Shown: in pieces, positions 1 through 11,095 of the stretch | Layout: each line of letters begins with the position of its first letter | How positions within the stretch are numbered: the stretch's first letter is position 1 | Assembly: GCA_021442155.1 (NCBI GenBank) | Contig: JAKCPB010000358.1 | Location: forward strand, 434,001-498,000 | Source: Cymbidium sinense | Lineage: Eukaryota > Streptophyta > Magnoliopsida > Asparagales > Orchidaceae | DNA: 64,000 nt | Direction of reading: 5' to 3' | Program-made: the position numbers and the translations under genes | Notes under the pieces: generated by a model | Told to the model about the DNA's origin: nothing | Databases searched by the model: none | The model's input: the letters and a program-made list of their open reading frames with translations, nothing else

Positions 1-3000
1 AAACCCAAAACCCTAAAATTATGCCTAATTCTTAAACCTTGTATAATAAACCTATACCTAAAAAGAAAAGAAAATAAAATAAAATAAACAAAAATAAAAA
101 CTAAACTAAAATAAAATTAATAGAAACCTAAACTTAACTAAAAATAAAAAAACTTAAATAAAATAAAAACTAAACCTAAAATAAAATAAAATAATAACTA
201 AATAAAAACCTAAACCTCAAAAATAAACCTAAACATAAAACCTCAAAATAAATAAACTATAAAACCTGAACCCTAAACTAGAAAAAAAATCCTAAACCTA
301 AAATAATAATAAAATAGACCTAAACCTAAACTAAAATAAACAATACAAAAATAAATAAAACCTAAACCTAAACCTAAAAGAAACTAAACCTAAACCTAAA
401 CCCTAAATGAAATAAAATAAATTAAAAATAAACCTAAACCTAAACTATAAAGTAAAACCTAAAAAAAAACCTAATACCTAAACCTAAAAGAAATAAAATA
501 AAAAACCTAAACCTAAACCTAAAAATAAAAAAATACAACCTAAACATAAAAAATAAAATATAAATAGAACTAAACTAAAAAATAAACTGAAACATAAACC
601 TAAACCTAAAAAATAAACTAAAGTAAAAAACCTAAACTAAAATAAATAAACTTAAAATAAATAAACTAAACAAAATAAAATAAAACTAAAACTAAATAAA
701 ATTCTAAATTAAAATAAACTAAATAAATAAAAATAAACTAAATAAACCTAAACATACAAGTTTACTTAATTTAAAAAATTAAAATTAAAATAAAACTAAA
801 ATAAAAACCCCCACCCCAAACCTAAACCCTAAACCTATAAAACATAACCTGATCACGGACCACTAAACTCTAAACCCTAAACCCTGAAATCCTAGACCCT
901 AAAATCAAAATCATAAAACTTAAACCCTAAAACCTACAACCCTAAACCCTAAACCCCAAACCAAAAAAATAAACCCTAAGCCTTAAAAACCTAAAAACCT
1001 ATACTTAAACTAAATAAAACATAAAAAAAAATATAAAACCTAACCTAAATAACATAAATAAATAAAATAAAATAAAAACCTAAACCTAAACCTAAACCTA
1101 AGCCTAAACATAAAAATATAATAAAATTTTAAAAAATAAAAACTAAACTAAAACAAAAAAAAAACTTAAACTAAATGAAAAATAAAATAAACTAAAAAAA
1201 ATAAAAAACCTAAGTAAAATAAAAACTAAATGTAAAATAATATAAAATAAAAAGTAAACCTAAACATAAAATAAATAAATAAAACCTAAACCTAAACCTA
1301 AAATAAACTACACCTAAACCCTAAACTAAATAAGTAAAATAAACTTAAAATAAACCTAAATTTAAACTAAAAAATAAAACTAAAAATAAACCTAAAATAA
1401 AAACCTAAACCAAAACCTAAAAATTAAAAATAAAACTTAAATCTCAAAATAAAAATAAAAATAAAACTAAACTGAAAAATAAACATAAACCTAAACCTAA
1501 AAATTAAACTAAAATAAAAAACCTAAGCTAAAATAAATAAACATAAAATAAAATAAACTAAATTAAATAAAAAATAAACTAAATAAACTTAAACTTGTCA
1601 ATTTATTTAATTAAAAAAATAAAAAATCCTTAACCCTAAGCCCTAAACCCTAAACCCTAAACCCTAAATCCTAACCCTAAATCCTCAACCCTAAAGCCTA
1701 CAAACCTGGGCTTATGGCCCCAAAACCTGACTCTCCTGGGCTCTAAAACCAGGCTTAAAATCCTGGGCCAAGGCCCTAACCTAAACCAAAACCCAGTAGT
1801 GAGCACTGATCTTTGCCCACTGACCTGACTAAACTAAACCCTAAACTAAAACCCAGGCCATGGGCCTAAACTACTACCACAAACCCTAAACTACTGGGTG
1901 GGCTCCCTGAGCCACACAAAACTCCTGCCCTAAGCCCTGGCCCTGGGCCCTGGGCCCTAAAACCCAAACCATACCCAGGCCATAAACCTAAATCCTCCCA
2001 CCCTAAACTATGAACCCTTAAACCTCTAAATAAACATAAAATAAAATAAATAAAACCTAAACCTAAATAAATTAAAACCTAAACCTAAACCTCAAAATAA
2101 AATAAAATAAAAATAAAATAAATGAAAGTAAAATAAATAAAATCCTAAACTAAACTTAAAAAATAAAATAAACCTAAATAAAATAAAATTTTAAAATAAA
2201 ATAAACCTAAAATTAAACTAAATAAAAACCTAAACCTAAAAATAAACCTAAAAATAAATACCTAAAGATAAATAAAAAATAAAACTTAAACCCTAAACTA
2301 AAAAAAAAAAGCAAACCTAAAATAAAAATAAAATAAACCTTAACCTAAACTAAAATAAACTAAACCTTAACCTAAACTAAAATAAACTGAACTAAAATAA
2401 ATAAAACTTAAACCTAAGCTAAAAATAAACTAAACCTAAACTTAAACCTAAAAAAAATAAAATAAAATAAACTAAAAATAAACCTTAACTTAAACTAAAA
2501 AAATAAAAGCTAAAAATAAACTTAAAATAGAAAGCTAAAACCCAATGCTAAAAAAATAAAATGCAAACCTAAACCTAAACCTAAAAATAAAACTTAGTTA
2601 AAATAAACCTAAACCTAAAAAATAAACTATAATAAAACACCTAAATTAAAATAAATATACCTAAGATAAATAAACTAAATTAAAGAAAAAGAAAAATAAA
2701 CCTAAAAAAAAGAAAATAAATCAAATAAACTCAGATAAATAAACAATAAATGAAATAAACTTAAACCTACCGATTTCTTAATTTTTTTTTTTTAAAAGCC
2801 TTAAACCCTAAACCCTAAACCTTAAAATTAACCCTAAACCGAAAACCCTAAACCCACAACCCTAAACTTACAACCCTAAACCCTAAACCCTAAACCCTAA
2901 AATTGTAAACTCTAAAACCTAAACCATAAATTGTAAACCCTAAAGGATAAACCCAGAAACACTAAACCCTATACCCTAAACCCTAAACCCTAATCCCTAA

Positions 3001-3063
3001 ACCCTAAAACTTATAATCCTAAACCCCAAATCCCAAACCCTAAATCCTAAACTAACCCTATAC
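1..3063. repeat. Telomere-derived composite array, segment 1
   Basis: Three composite units are visible. A-rich blocks (CCTAAA, AAATA and AAAATA words, almost no G) cover about 1-740, 985-1580 and 2035-2750. CCCTAAA-rich blocks cover about 800-985, 1625-2035 and 2795-3060. Each A-rich block ends in a copy of the unit-end motif: about 741-775, 1581-1617 and 2751-2785, the last followed by a T-run. The CCCTAAA words are on the + strand throughout. The stretch 1690-2000 departs from the pattern by carrying GGGC and CTGGG words. No gene is present. Confidence 0.9.
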
Positions 3064-3558
3064 CATAAGAATAGGCAGAACCTTGACAGTAGCAACATCA
3101 CCTTCAACTAGGCTCAGTCTAGATCTGGCGGTGGAGGCGAAGGTAGAGTAGGAGGTTATCACAGTGGTGGTGGGCAGTATGGAGGTGTTGGTGGATATGG
3201 AAGTAGTGGTCGGTGCAGTGATTGTTATGGATGTGAGAGGGGCAATGGAGGTTACAGCCATGACGATGGTAGAGGGAGAGATTGGTGATGTGATGGCGGA
3301 TCCTACTACTCGAGAGGTGAGGGTGGTTCTCATGGAAATTGGAGAAATTGAAGAGTGGTTGATCCGATCTACTGCTTATGAAACTATGTCTTTATAATAG
3401 AGATGGTTCTACTTATCTAGGATTTTTGATTTGCTCTATTGGTGTTCATTTTTTATTTATGTTATCACTTATCTCTTAGTAAACTTCGGGTGCTATTTGG
3501 TTGATGAAATCAAAAAGAAGAAATGTTGAATCTAAATTTGTTCTCTATTAAAAAAAAA
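3064..3558 (+). pseudogene. GR-RBP last-exon pseudogene, copy 1 (most complete)
   Basis: This is a fragment of a glycine-rich RNA-binding protein gene of the plant GRP7/GRP8 type. Reading the frame that starts near 3069 gives NRQNLDSSNITFN, stop, AQSRSGGGGEG, then a Gly/Tyr/Ser/Arg-rich tail of about 65 residues ending GNWRN and a TGA near 3350. The first part matches the end of the RRM in this family (NGQxLDGRxITVNEAQSR); the rest is the glycine-rich tail. Most of the RRM is absent, so only the last exon is represented. The frame holds for about 90 codons with two internal stops (TAG near 3108, TGA near 3287). A 3'UTR of about 200 bp follows and ends in a poly(A) of about 10 at 3549-3558, directly against CCCTAAA repeats. 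Other-frame ORFs here are artefacts of the GGT/GGA codons. Confidence 0.85.
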
Positions 3559-3897
3559 CCTTAAACCCTAATCCCTAAATAGTAAACTAAAACTTAAACC
3601 CTAAACCTAAAACATAAACCTTAAACCCTAACCCTAAACCCCAAACCCTAAACCCTAAAAACCCTAAACCCTAAACACTAAAACCTAAACCCTAAACCCT
3701 AAACCCTAAACCCTAAAACCCAAAACCCTAAAACCCTAAACCCTAAATTGTAAAACCCTAAACACTAAACCCTAAAAACTATAACCCTAAACCCTAAACC
3801 CTAAACTCCAAACCCTAAAACCTAAACCCTAAACCCTAAACTAACCCTAAACCCTAAACTAATCCTAAACACTAACCCTAAATCACAAAACTTAAAC
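3559..3897. repeat. CCCTAAA-rich block downstream of GR-RBP copy 1
   Basis: This is one of the purest telomere-like stretches, with many exact CCCTAAA heptamers in runs of two to five (for example around 3640-3720 and 3780-3860) and occasional A or C slips. It abuts the poly(A) of the GR-RBP copy on the left and unique AT-rich DNA on the right. No end motif is present. Confidence 0.9.
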
Positions 3898-5560
3898 CAT
3901 GAATAAAGATGTCATTAGGAGTAGATCAAAAGAATGACCTATTCTTAACATAGTTATGGTAGCTAAAGAAAATGTCTTCAAGTGACTTTCACTTAACTAT
4001 TAGAGATTTTAATACCCTAAACCCTAACCCATAATCATATTTTAATACCAATATTATAGTATAATGTAGCATCATATATTTGAGCATGTACTGATGTGTT
4101 TTTGGATGTTATAAGATGTTTTGAAATGTTTTAGTATATTATTGTATTGTGGCCTGTAGTCTATATTAATATAAATAATAAAAATATTGATTTAATAAAT
4201 CACATGATGAAATTTATTAAATTTGAAGTGGGAATTAGGTTGTAGCACCAAAGGTATGCTATGCCACTTGTAGTCTAAATTGTAAGATTTCATGTTCAAA
4301 ATAAATATTATATGTTGTAACATAGTATAACATCATATATCATAATATATTGTTCTACGATTTTAAATTATTTTAGTATTTTACAATTATGAAGGCGAGC
4401 CTACACTAGCATTATTTATAAAAATATTTCTTTATACTTTAAAATGGTGGAATTTGGCCAAATTCATAATAGGTAGGGCGTGACATCATAATATATTATT
4501 TTAATTTAAAATATGTAAGTGATACGACTAAAATATATAGTTTTTTATTGTTTAGACTAATTTTATGATTTTTTATCTTAAGAAATCTCTTGTGATGTGA
4601 TATGCAATATAATATAATATAAAATGTTATAGTGTATTATGATATATGATGCCATAACATAGTGTAGCATCATGCATTATAACATACTATTGTGTATTAC
4701 TACTTGTTGTTTAGCATATTTTAGTCTATTATAGCTTGATGTAGTAGAGTTTGTACTAGTTTAATTCATAAAAATACTAATTTATAGGCTGAGATGATGG
4801 GATTTGGCTGAATTTAAGGTAAGCCTTAGGGAACATCATTAGGGGTGTGCTATTGTGTGTCATTTAATCAAAAGAATGAAATTTTGCATCCAAAATAAAT
4901 GTCCATTTCCAAATTTTAATTTTATAAATTTCTTGCTTAAAGTGATTCATTTGAAAGTGTAATGTAAGATACTATATGAAAGCATATTAAAATATAATGT
5001 ATAATAATATATAACTTCACATATATATTGAATAATGTTATTGTTATTGTTTTACATTTTAATATTACTAATGTTATTTGAAGATTGTAATTTGGCCAAA
5101 TTAGACAATATATTATGTACCATTTATAGATAAACAATTTACAATGAACATTCATATAGAAATATGTTATGTTACTTTTAATATATTTAGACAATATATT
5201 ATATTATAGTATTTAATATAACATCATATAATTATAATATATATATTAATTTAATATATATAATATAGAATGAATTAATTATTAGAGCTTTTAGTTTGAA
5301 TATTAAAGATTGATTATAGAAGAAATAAGATTTAATGAGAATTCCATATTAAAGGACATGGAGGGAGATCCGTTAAGGGATCACACATGCATTGGACATG
5401 ATATGTGATGGGTCTATGTCGAGGGCAATGAAGAAAAAATATGTTGGTGATAAGGTTTGAATTTGATTTGATTAAATGATTTATGGAAATAAGATCTGCT
5501 ATGGGTAAGAATCTATAATCCACTATGGATTAAGATTGAAATGACTTTAATATGTTCTAT
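3898..5560 (-). repeat. AT-rich distal part of gypsy 3' noncoding region, copy A
   Basis: No gene is visible. From about 4090 onward it is clearly homologous to 27275-29090. It contains a degenerate repeat with a period near 330 bp, recognised by the phrase ATGATGGGATTTGGC or close variants, near 4205, 4445, 4790 and 5090, and by repeated GTAGCATCATATAT-like words. The first 130 bp (3898-4030) have no match seen elsewhere and end in a short CCCTAAA remnant near 4015-4030. The strand is inferred from the adjacent integrase remnant. An LTR may lie here, but I could not define TG..CA ends. Confidence 0.55.
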
Positions 5561-6997
5561 TTTAATTGATGTGGAGGCACATCTGCTGGAGATATGGGCT
5601 CGAGTTTGCTGGGGATAGGGTATATGAACCTTCTACTAGGGATGTAGGTTAGGGGCAATCATCTGCAGATTTGGATTTAAGTTTAATTTCATAGATTTGT
5701 TTGGGGATGTATCCACTAGGGATAAAACTTTGGTTGGATTTCTTTGATTTAGACTCTGCTGGGGGGCATTGGTATAATTTGGCTCCATTAGAGAGGTTGG
5801 TTTTGAATTTGATTTATTTGCTTGACTTATTTATATATGATTTGGGGCTCTGCTAGAGAGAAAGGTCTAAATTAACTCCTCTAGGAAAAATTAGAACGAG
5901 TTTAACTTAGTCTGAGTTAATTTATGGGCCCCTATGTGTGGACCGGACCAGAAGGGGCTATATCACGCCTTGACCACCTCAAGTTTAAAATCTAAAGGGA
6001 TAGTCTATGGTGTAGAGCCAACCTAAGGGGTGCCTTTGTCTGATATGTGCTGGGAAGAAGGCATAGTAGACTTACATCTTCCAAAGCGAGGAACAAGCTA
6101 GGGTGACCTATTAGATGCATAAAAAATTGAACGACTGGGCTCTTGAGTGAATGCCACTGGGGACTTATGTCAAGACAAAAGTAGTCAGGATTAATTTTAT
6201 CTTAAATTCATGTGATTTGATAATATTTGTTTGGTTTAGTTTGATTTCAAATTGAGGGCATATCCGTTGGGGATGTGAGCTCGATCAAATTTGATAGATT
6301 TAATTTATGGACCATGTCGGTGTGCGATGGACCCACGGAGAAGGGATTATACCGGATGTAACCTATCTTAGATTTACAAATCCAAAGGGTTAGTCTACTA
6401 GTCGTGTGGTAGAGCTAGCCAACCTAAAGGGTTTCCTATCGGTCTGTAATGGTTGTGCTAGGAATAAGGCATAGTAGACTTACATCTTCTAAAGTAGGGA
6501 ACAACCATTGAGGTGACATGTTGGTAGCCTAACAAATAGAACCTGACTTAGGAGAGACTACTGAGTGAATTTCACTGGGGACTTATATCAACTCAAGGGT
6601 AATCAGATGATTCCTATAGAGAGTTTTGCGGACACTGCCCTAAAGATAGAATGCTTGCTTGGGAAAAGGTATCGCTAGAGGTGTCCTCGTAATCCACAAC
6701 TGAATATATATTTTGTTTATATGTTTGCATGGACCCTATTGGTGTGTGAGGGACCACACTAAGAATAGGCTATGTGGGCCTTGACCTATCTCAGATTTAC
6801 TAGACCAAGGGAGAATCTACAGATCCACAGGATGGATTCTCCAACCATAGGGGTGGTTACAAGCAAAGGGAAAATGTCCAATCCGATAGTAACTCAGGTA
6901 GTGTCTAAATGGGTTCACAAAGGATGTGAACTAAATATAGTGCCCACAGGGGAGGTGCTACAAAGGGCGTTATCCTAAGCCCTGGAAATGAAATATA
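5561..6997 (-). repeat. Gypsy 3' noncoding region with degenerate internal repeats, copy A
   Basis: No gene. The stretch is homologous to about 29100-30480. It is built from divergent repeats carrying two recurrent phrases: CTGCTGGGGAT-like words (5580-5790) and GGCATAGTAGACTTACATC with a following GAACAA word (near 6060 and 6470). A further phrase, GCCACTGGGGACTTAT or similar, recurs near 6160 and 6575. The spacing of the ACTTACATC phrase is about 400 bp here and tightens to 120-250 bp further right. Short ORFs in this stretch have no recognisable domain. Confidence 0.5.
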
Positions 6998-7835
6998 GGT
7001 GCATGTTGGCCAATTCAAGGAGAGAGTGTAACAGACTTACATCTGTCATGAGTGGTGTATCCTATGGTGCAAGAACCAACCAACCTAAGGTGTATCTGTC
7101 AGCATGAGTGGTGTATCCATCAACATAGTGAGAACCAACCAACCTAAGGTTCTTGTCAGTGTGCAACAATCAATCTGGAAAGAAAGCAAGTAGGCTTACA
7201 ACTTTCTAAGTGGAACTGAATATCAAGATAGTCTATCATCAGTGGGACAAATGCTATCTAACCTAGAGCAATTACTAAGTGGGGAGCTTCGAGGAAGGAC
7301 AGTACCCAGACTTGAAGTAATCAGGAGGGAAGAAACCACTAGGAGACTTATCATAAACCTTAAATATACTTGACCCAATCAGTGCATGAAGGATAATCCA
7401 AGAAGAAAGTGTAGTAGACTCACATCCTCTTAAATAAAGCCAACATGAGGTAGCTTACTGGTCACGCAGTAAGGCATACCAAACTAATAAGGCACTCTTC
7501 AGTGTGCAGTGGCCAAGTAAGGAAGGAAAGAATAGCAGACTTACATCCTTCAAAGCAAGAAGACCACTGTGGTGACACACTAGTAGGGTAGCATGTTAGC
7601 CCAACCTAAAGCAGCTATTGAGTGAGTGCCACTAGGGATGTTATATCTACTCAGAGTAGCCTGAGATAAAAGATATGTGTTTATTTTATATGTTTGTGTG
7701 TAGTTTATGTTTGTGTTGTGTTGATGATGGATATGACGCTGCTCGAGTTCATTACAGCGACCTTGAACACATCGTGGTAGATTTGCAAACAAGAATACTT
7801 TTAACTTGGAAGAGATTGAATTCAAAATGGATTTT
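6998..7835. repeat. 840-bp direct repeat, left copy (end of pol and start of 3' region)
   Basis: This segment recurs at 8552-9394 in the same orientation, offset about 1556 bp. Shared landmarks include GGCCAAnTCAAGG at the left edge, repeated ACCAACCAACCTAAG words, the phrase GAAAGnATAGCAGACTTACA, and the GATTGAATTCAAAA word at the right edge. The right end overlaps the last codons of the gypsy integrase reading frame on the - strand (LYLKNYNKS-like end). The duplication is specific to locus A. Confidence 0.75.
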
Positions 7836-8551
7836 TCATTGATGATAATTATTCTCAAACATGATTTATTATAATTCTTTAAGTATAGCCTGTTGATTGG
7901 AAGCATTGGGTACTCTCCCTTAAGATTAATAAACTGATAAAGATTCTCCTAGGTAAGCCTTCTCTATGGAAAAAGGGTCTTCCCAATGGGGTTCGAACTT
8001 GCCTCCCATCTTACGACAGGTAATAATTAGTCTCTTTAGAACTAAAATAAGCTTTCCTACTTGAAAAGCTTTAGGACGGGCCAACTTGTTATAAGCTTGA
8101 AATATTTTAGCTTTATATAACTCAAGGTTTTGGCATGCCCGCTGGAGTCTCTCCTCTGATCCTTCGATCTCTTTTAATCGCACCTTGGCGTTCTACTCTA
8201 TAGTGCTCTTGCTATCCACAACTATCCTTAGTGATGTGAGTTCAAGATCAAATGGTAGAATAGCTTCAGATCCATTCACTAAGGAGAAAGGAGTAGACTA
8301 AGTTGGAGTTCTATATGTGGTGTGGTAGGCCCACAAGGCTTCAACTAACTGCTCATGCCACTATTGCTTGTACTTGTCGAGTTTCTTCTTCAGTATTCGG
8401 ATGAGAGTTTTATTGAAGGCTTCTGCTAAGCCATTTTTCCTTGGGTAGTTGATGGTAGAATATCTCCAATCTATGCTATGATTTCGGGCAAAGTTGTTGA
8501 TCTCAGTGCTCTTGAATGCAGGACCGTTATCAAATATAATTTATCGAGGCA
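7836..8551 (-). pseudogene. Ty3/gypsy integrase, C-terminal half of core plus C-terminal domain (locus A)
   Basis: The enzyme inserts retrotransposon cDNA into host DNA. On the - strand the frame reads IIFDNGPAFKS (around the second catalytic Asp of the DDE core), then NGLAEAFNKTLIRIL (the catalytic Glu helix, NGxAEAxNKxL in the family), then HEQLVEALWAYHTTYRTPT and FSLVNGSEAILPFDLEL. The C-terminal domain follows with LQRACQNLELYKAK, KAFQVGKLILVL and GGKFEPHWEDPF, all typical of plant Ty3/gypsy integrases lacking an obvious chromodomain. Several in-frame stops are present (for example after YKQ, PT and TIE). The upstream half of integrase, RNase H and RT are missing: the frame breaks abruptly near 8552, where the duplicated 3' segment begins. 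Homologous to 31190-31950. Confidence 0.9.
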
Positions 8552-9394
8552 TAGATGTATGGTGGCCAACTCAAGGAGAAAGCATAGCAGACTTACATCT
8601 TCCAAGAGTGATGTATCCTATGGTGCAAGAACCAACCAACCTAAAGTGTATCCATCAGCATGAGTGGTGTATCCATCAACATAGTGAGAACCAACCAACC
8701 TAAGGTGTCTCCCAGTGTGCAACGATCAATCTGGAAAGAAAGCATGTAGGCTTACACCTTTTGAAGTGGAATTGAACATCGAGATAGTCTGTCATCGGTA
8801 GGACATATGATATCTGACCTAGAGCAATTACTAAGCAAGGAGCTTCGAGGAAGGATTGGACCCAAACTTAAAGTAGTTAGGAGGGAAAAAATCATTAGGT
8901 GACTTATCCTAAACCTCAAATATACTCGACCCAGTCAGTGCATGAAGGCTAATCCAAGAATAAAGTGTAGCAGACTCATATCCTCTTAAACAAAGCCAAC
9001 ATGAGGTAGCATACTGACAATGTAGTAAGGTGTACCAAACTAATAATGCGCTCATCAGTGTGTAGTGGCCAAGTAAGGAAGGAAAGCATAGCAGACTTAC
9101 ATCCTCCAAAGCAAGAAGACCTCTAGGGTGACACACTAGTAGGGTAGCACGTCATCCCAACCTAGAGCAACTACTGAGTGAGTGCCGTTGGGGGTGTTAT
9201 CTCTACTCAGAGTAGCCCGAGATAAAAGATATGTGTTGGTTTTATATGTTTGTGTGTTGTTTATGTTTGTGTTGTGTTGATGATTGATAGGATGCCGCTT
9301 GAATTTATTACGCCAACCCTAAACACATGGTGGCAAATTCATAAACAAGAATACTTTTAACATGGAAGAGATTGAATTCAAAAAAGAATTTTTA
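8552..9394. repeat. 840-bp direct repeat, right copy
   Basis: This is the second copy of 6998-7835. Its left edge interrupts the integrase core frame and its right edge joins directly to the gag-protease linker near 9391. It therefore marks the breakpoint at which RT, RNase H, protease and half of integrase were lost from locus A. No gene is carried apart from the last few pol codons. Confidence 0.75.
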
Positions 9395-11095
9395 TAGGAG
9401 GTCAAACTTTGCAATTATGTAGGTTCACTATAGTGACTTCTTGGAATGATGAGGTTATGGAAAGTTCTACCTTCTCATCGGGCATACCTACACCTTCTCC
9501 TATGGGATTCTCAGAGTCAGTTAACTCCAAGTCAATCTCAAGAGGTGAACCGATTGATTTAGAGAAGGATAGTCCACTCAAGGAAAGGTTGAACTACTAG
9601 AGCTATTATTTGTATTTAGATTCATAGAGCTTTCAATAGGAAAAATAATAAGAGCATCAGAAGTAGACAATATATAAGTAGAACCAGCTTTTTTCATTAA
9701 TTTCTCTTTGGGTGGAGGTACATGATAGAAATCAAGTAAAGTAAGCGGATTAAAAAAGTGCTCTTATCCTAGATACAATGCTTTTCACGGTAGAAAAGGA
9801 GCTAGAAGAGGTGGTACCTGGTGGTGATGAGTTCAGGATGGTGGTTGTGCTACTAGACTATCCTAGGCAAGCATGGTGAGCTGCTACTACTGGTGGGCTA
9901 TTACCCACCCCTAGTTGTCCTTTGTAACTAGCAAACCTTTTTTAGTGTTGAAGGTTTGAGCTACTTCAGGCACCTGCAAGGATAGCTTCTTGATCTTAGA
10001 AATGATCTTCTTAGAGGATCAGGATAGGGATATATCCTAACCTTCTTTGATCTTAAGAGGATCACAAGTATCCCCAAGGATTACTCTAACCGAACTAGAT
10101 GGTTTTTCTAATTAGTATTCTTTAGGGATAATTATGGCTCTCAACTTATAGCTGCACTGAAGCTAGTCCTTAAAAGTGATACAATCCTCTAAGACATGGC
10201 CTAACATGCAGTGGTAGGGGCAATAGCTAAGATCATCACTCTTGGCTAGTTCCTCCGACCTCTTAGGCTCTGGTAACTAAAAACCATGTTTCTTTAAGAG
10301 ATCCTTAAATATTTTCCTATGGCTTATTCAATCTATCGGCAAGAGTAGGTGGAAAGTAGCTACCTGGCGTTGGATATGAATACCACTGCTAGGTAGGCTA
10401 CTGAGGTGGTGGAAATGGTCATTGTGGTGGTTGTAGTGGCCAATATGATGGCTGAGGTGGTGGAAAAGGAGTTGGCAAAAGAGGCTGCTGAGCTCGTAGT
10501 CTCTCATACTGAACTCTAGCTAGCTCTCTCCCTCTATCCACTAGCACAACTATCCCTACCTTCTTCTCACACCTTCTGCGGCTTGGGCCGAGATGATTAG
10601 TCGGGAAAGTGCAACTATTTGGCTTCTTCTTGTTGGCTAGCAGCCTTGTTGATTAATTTCTCGAATGTTTTGATGGTAAAGCCCTTAAGCTTGAAGGCGA
10701 CCGGGCCATGGATATTCTTGAGAAGAATATCAATGCCATGTTGTTCGAATAGCTATGGTTCCCATTTCATGCACAGGTTGTGCCACCTGAGAATGTGATC
10801 AACAAAAGTCTTATTGAGTTTCTGTTTCTCTACAATGAGGTCACCTATAATGACTCTCTGTTGAGTCGCAGCAAACCTCTTGATGAAGAGGTTCTCCAAC
10901 TCAGCAAAAGTCTTCATTGAACCATTGGGCTGTTCGATGTACCAATCAAATGCGACACTTGACAGACTGCTAACGAAAAAGCAGAAGAGGAGTGCATTGC
11001 TACCATTGGTGTGTTGCAACAGCCTGCTCTAATGTGTGAAATGTGTTATCATGGGTTTCCACTGCCATCAAAGATCCTGAAGTATGGCAACACAA
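9395..11095 (-). pseudogene. Ty3/gypsy gag pseudogene (locus A)
   Basis: Gag forms the retrotransposon's virus-like particle. Reading from 11095 leftward on the - strand, FRIFDGSGNP-like residues precede a 'Retrotrans_gag' segment including LSSVAFDWYIEQPNGSMKTF, FIKRFAATQQRVIIGDL, and FVDHILRWHNLCMKWEP (open between 11019 and 10753). A proline-rich, WPxPPP-like stretch follows (about 10370-10500). A zinc-knuckle-like motif, CPYHCMLGHVLEDC, falls near 10190-10230. A Ser/Glu-rich linker (SPLEIDLELTDSENPIGEG) near 9470-9560 leads toward protease. Stops and shifts interrupt the frame. The N-terminus is lost: the gene stops abruptly at 11095 against A-rich array. It aligns along its length with 59040-60768. 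Confidence 0.88.

Noticed and set aside
1..1000. A true chromosome end (functional telomere)
   Set aside because: The heptamers are degenerate, short and interrupted by A-rich blocks, retroelements and pseudogenes across 64 kb, and the window starts mid-array. It is interstitial or subtelomeric/pericentromeric in nature; its chromosomal place cannot be told.
3164..3397. Met/Val/Glu-rich + strand open frame as a gene
   Set aside because: It is the shifted reading of GGT/GGA glycine codons of the GR-RBP remnant; the ancestral frame is another phase. The same applies to 18457-18651, 22187-22405, 44994-45188 and 52065-52283, and to opposite-strand frames at 3058-3333, 25601-25849, 49137-49367 and 52055-52394.
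9409..9600. 63-codon + strand frame
   Set aside because: It is antisense to the gag-protease linker, whose Ser/Glu-rich - strand reading is supported by its homologue at 59085-59327.
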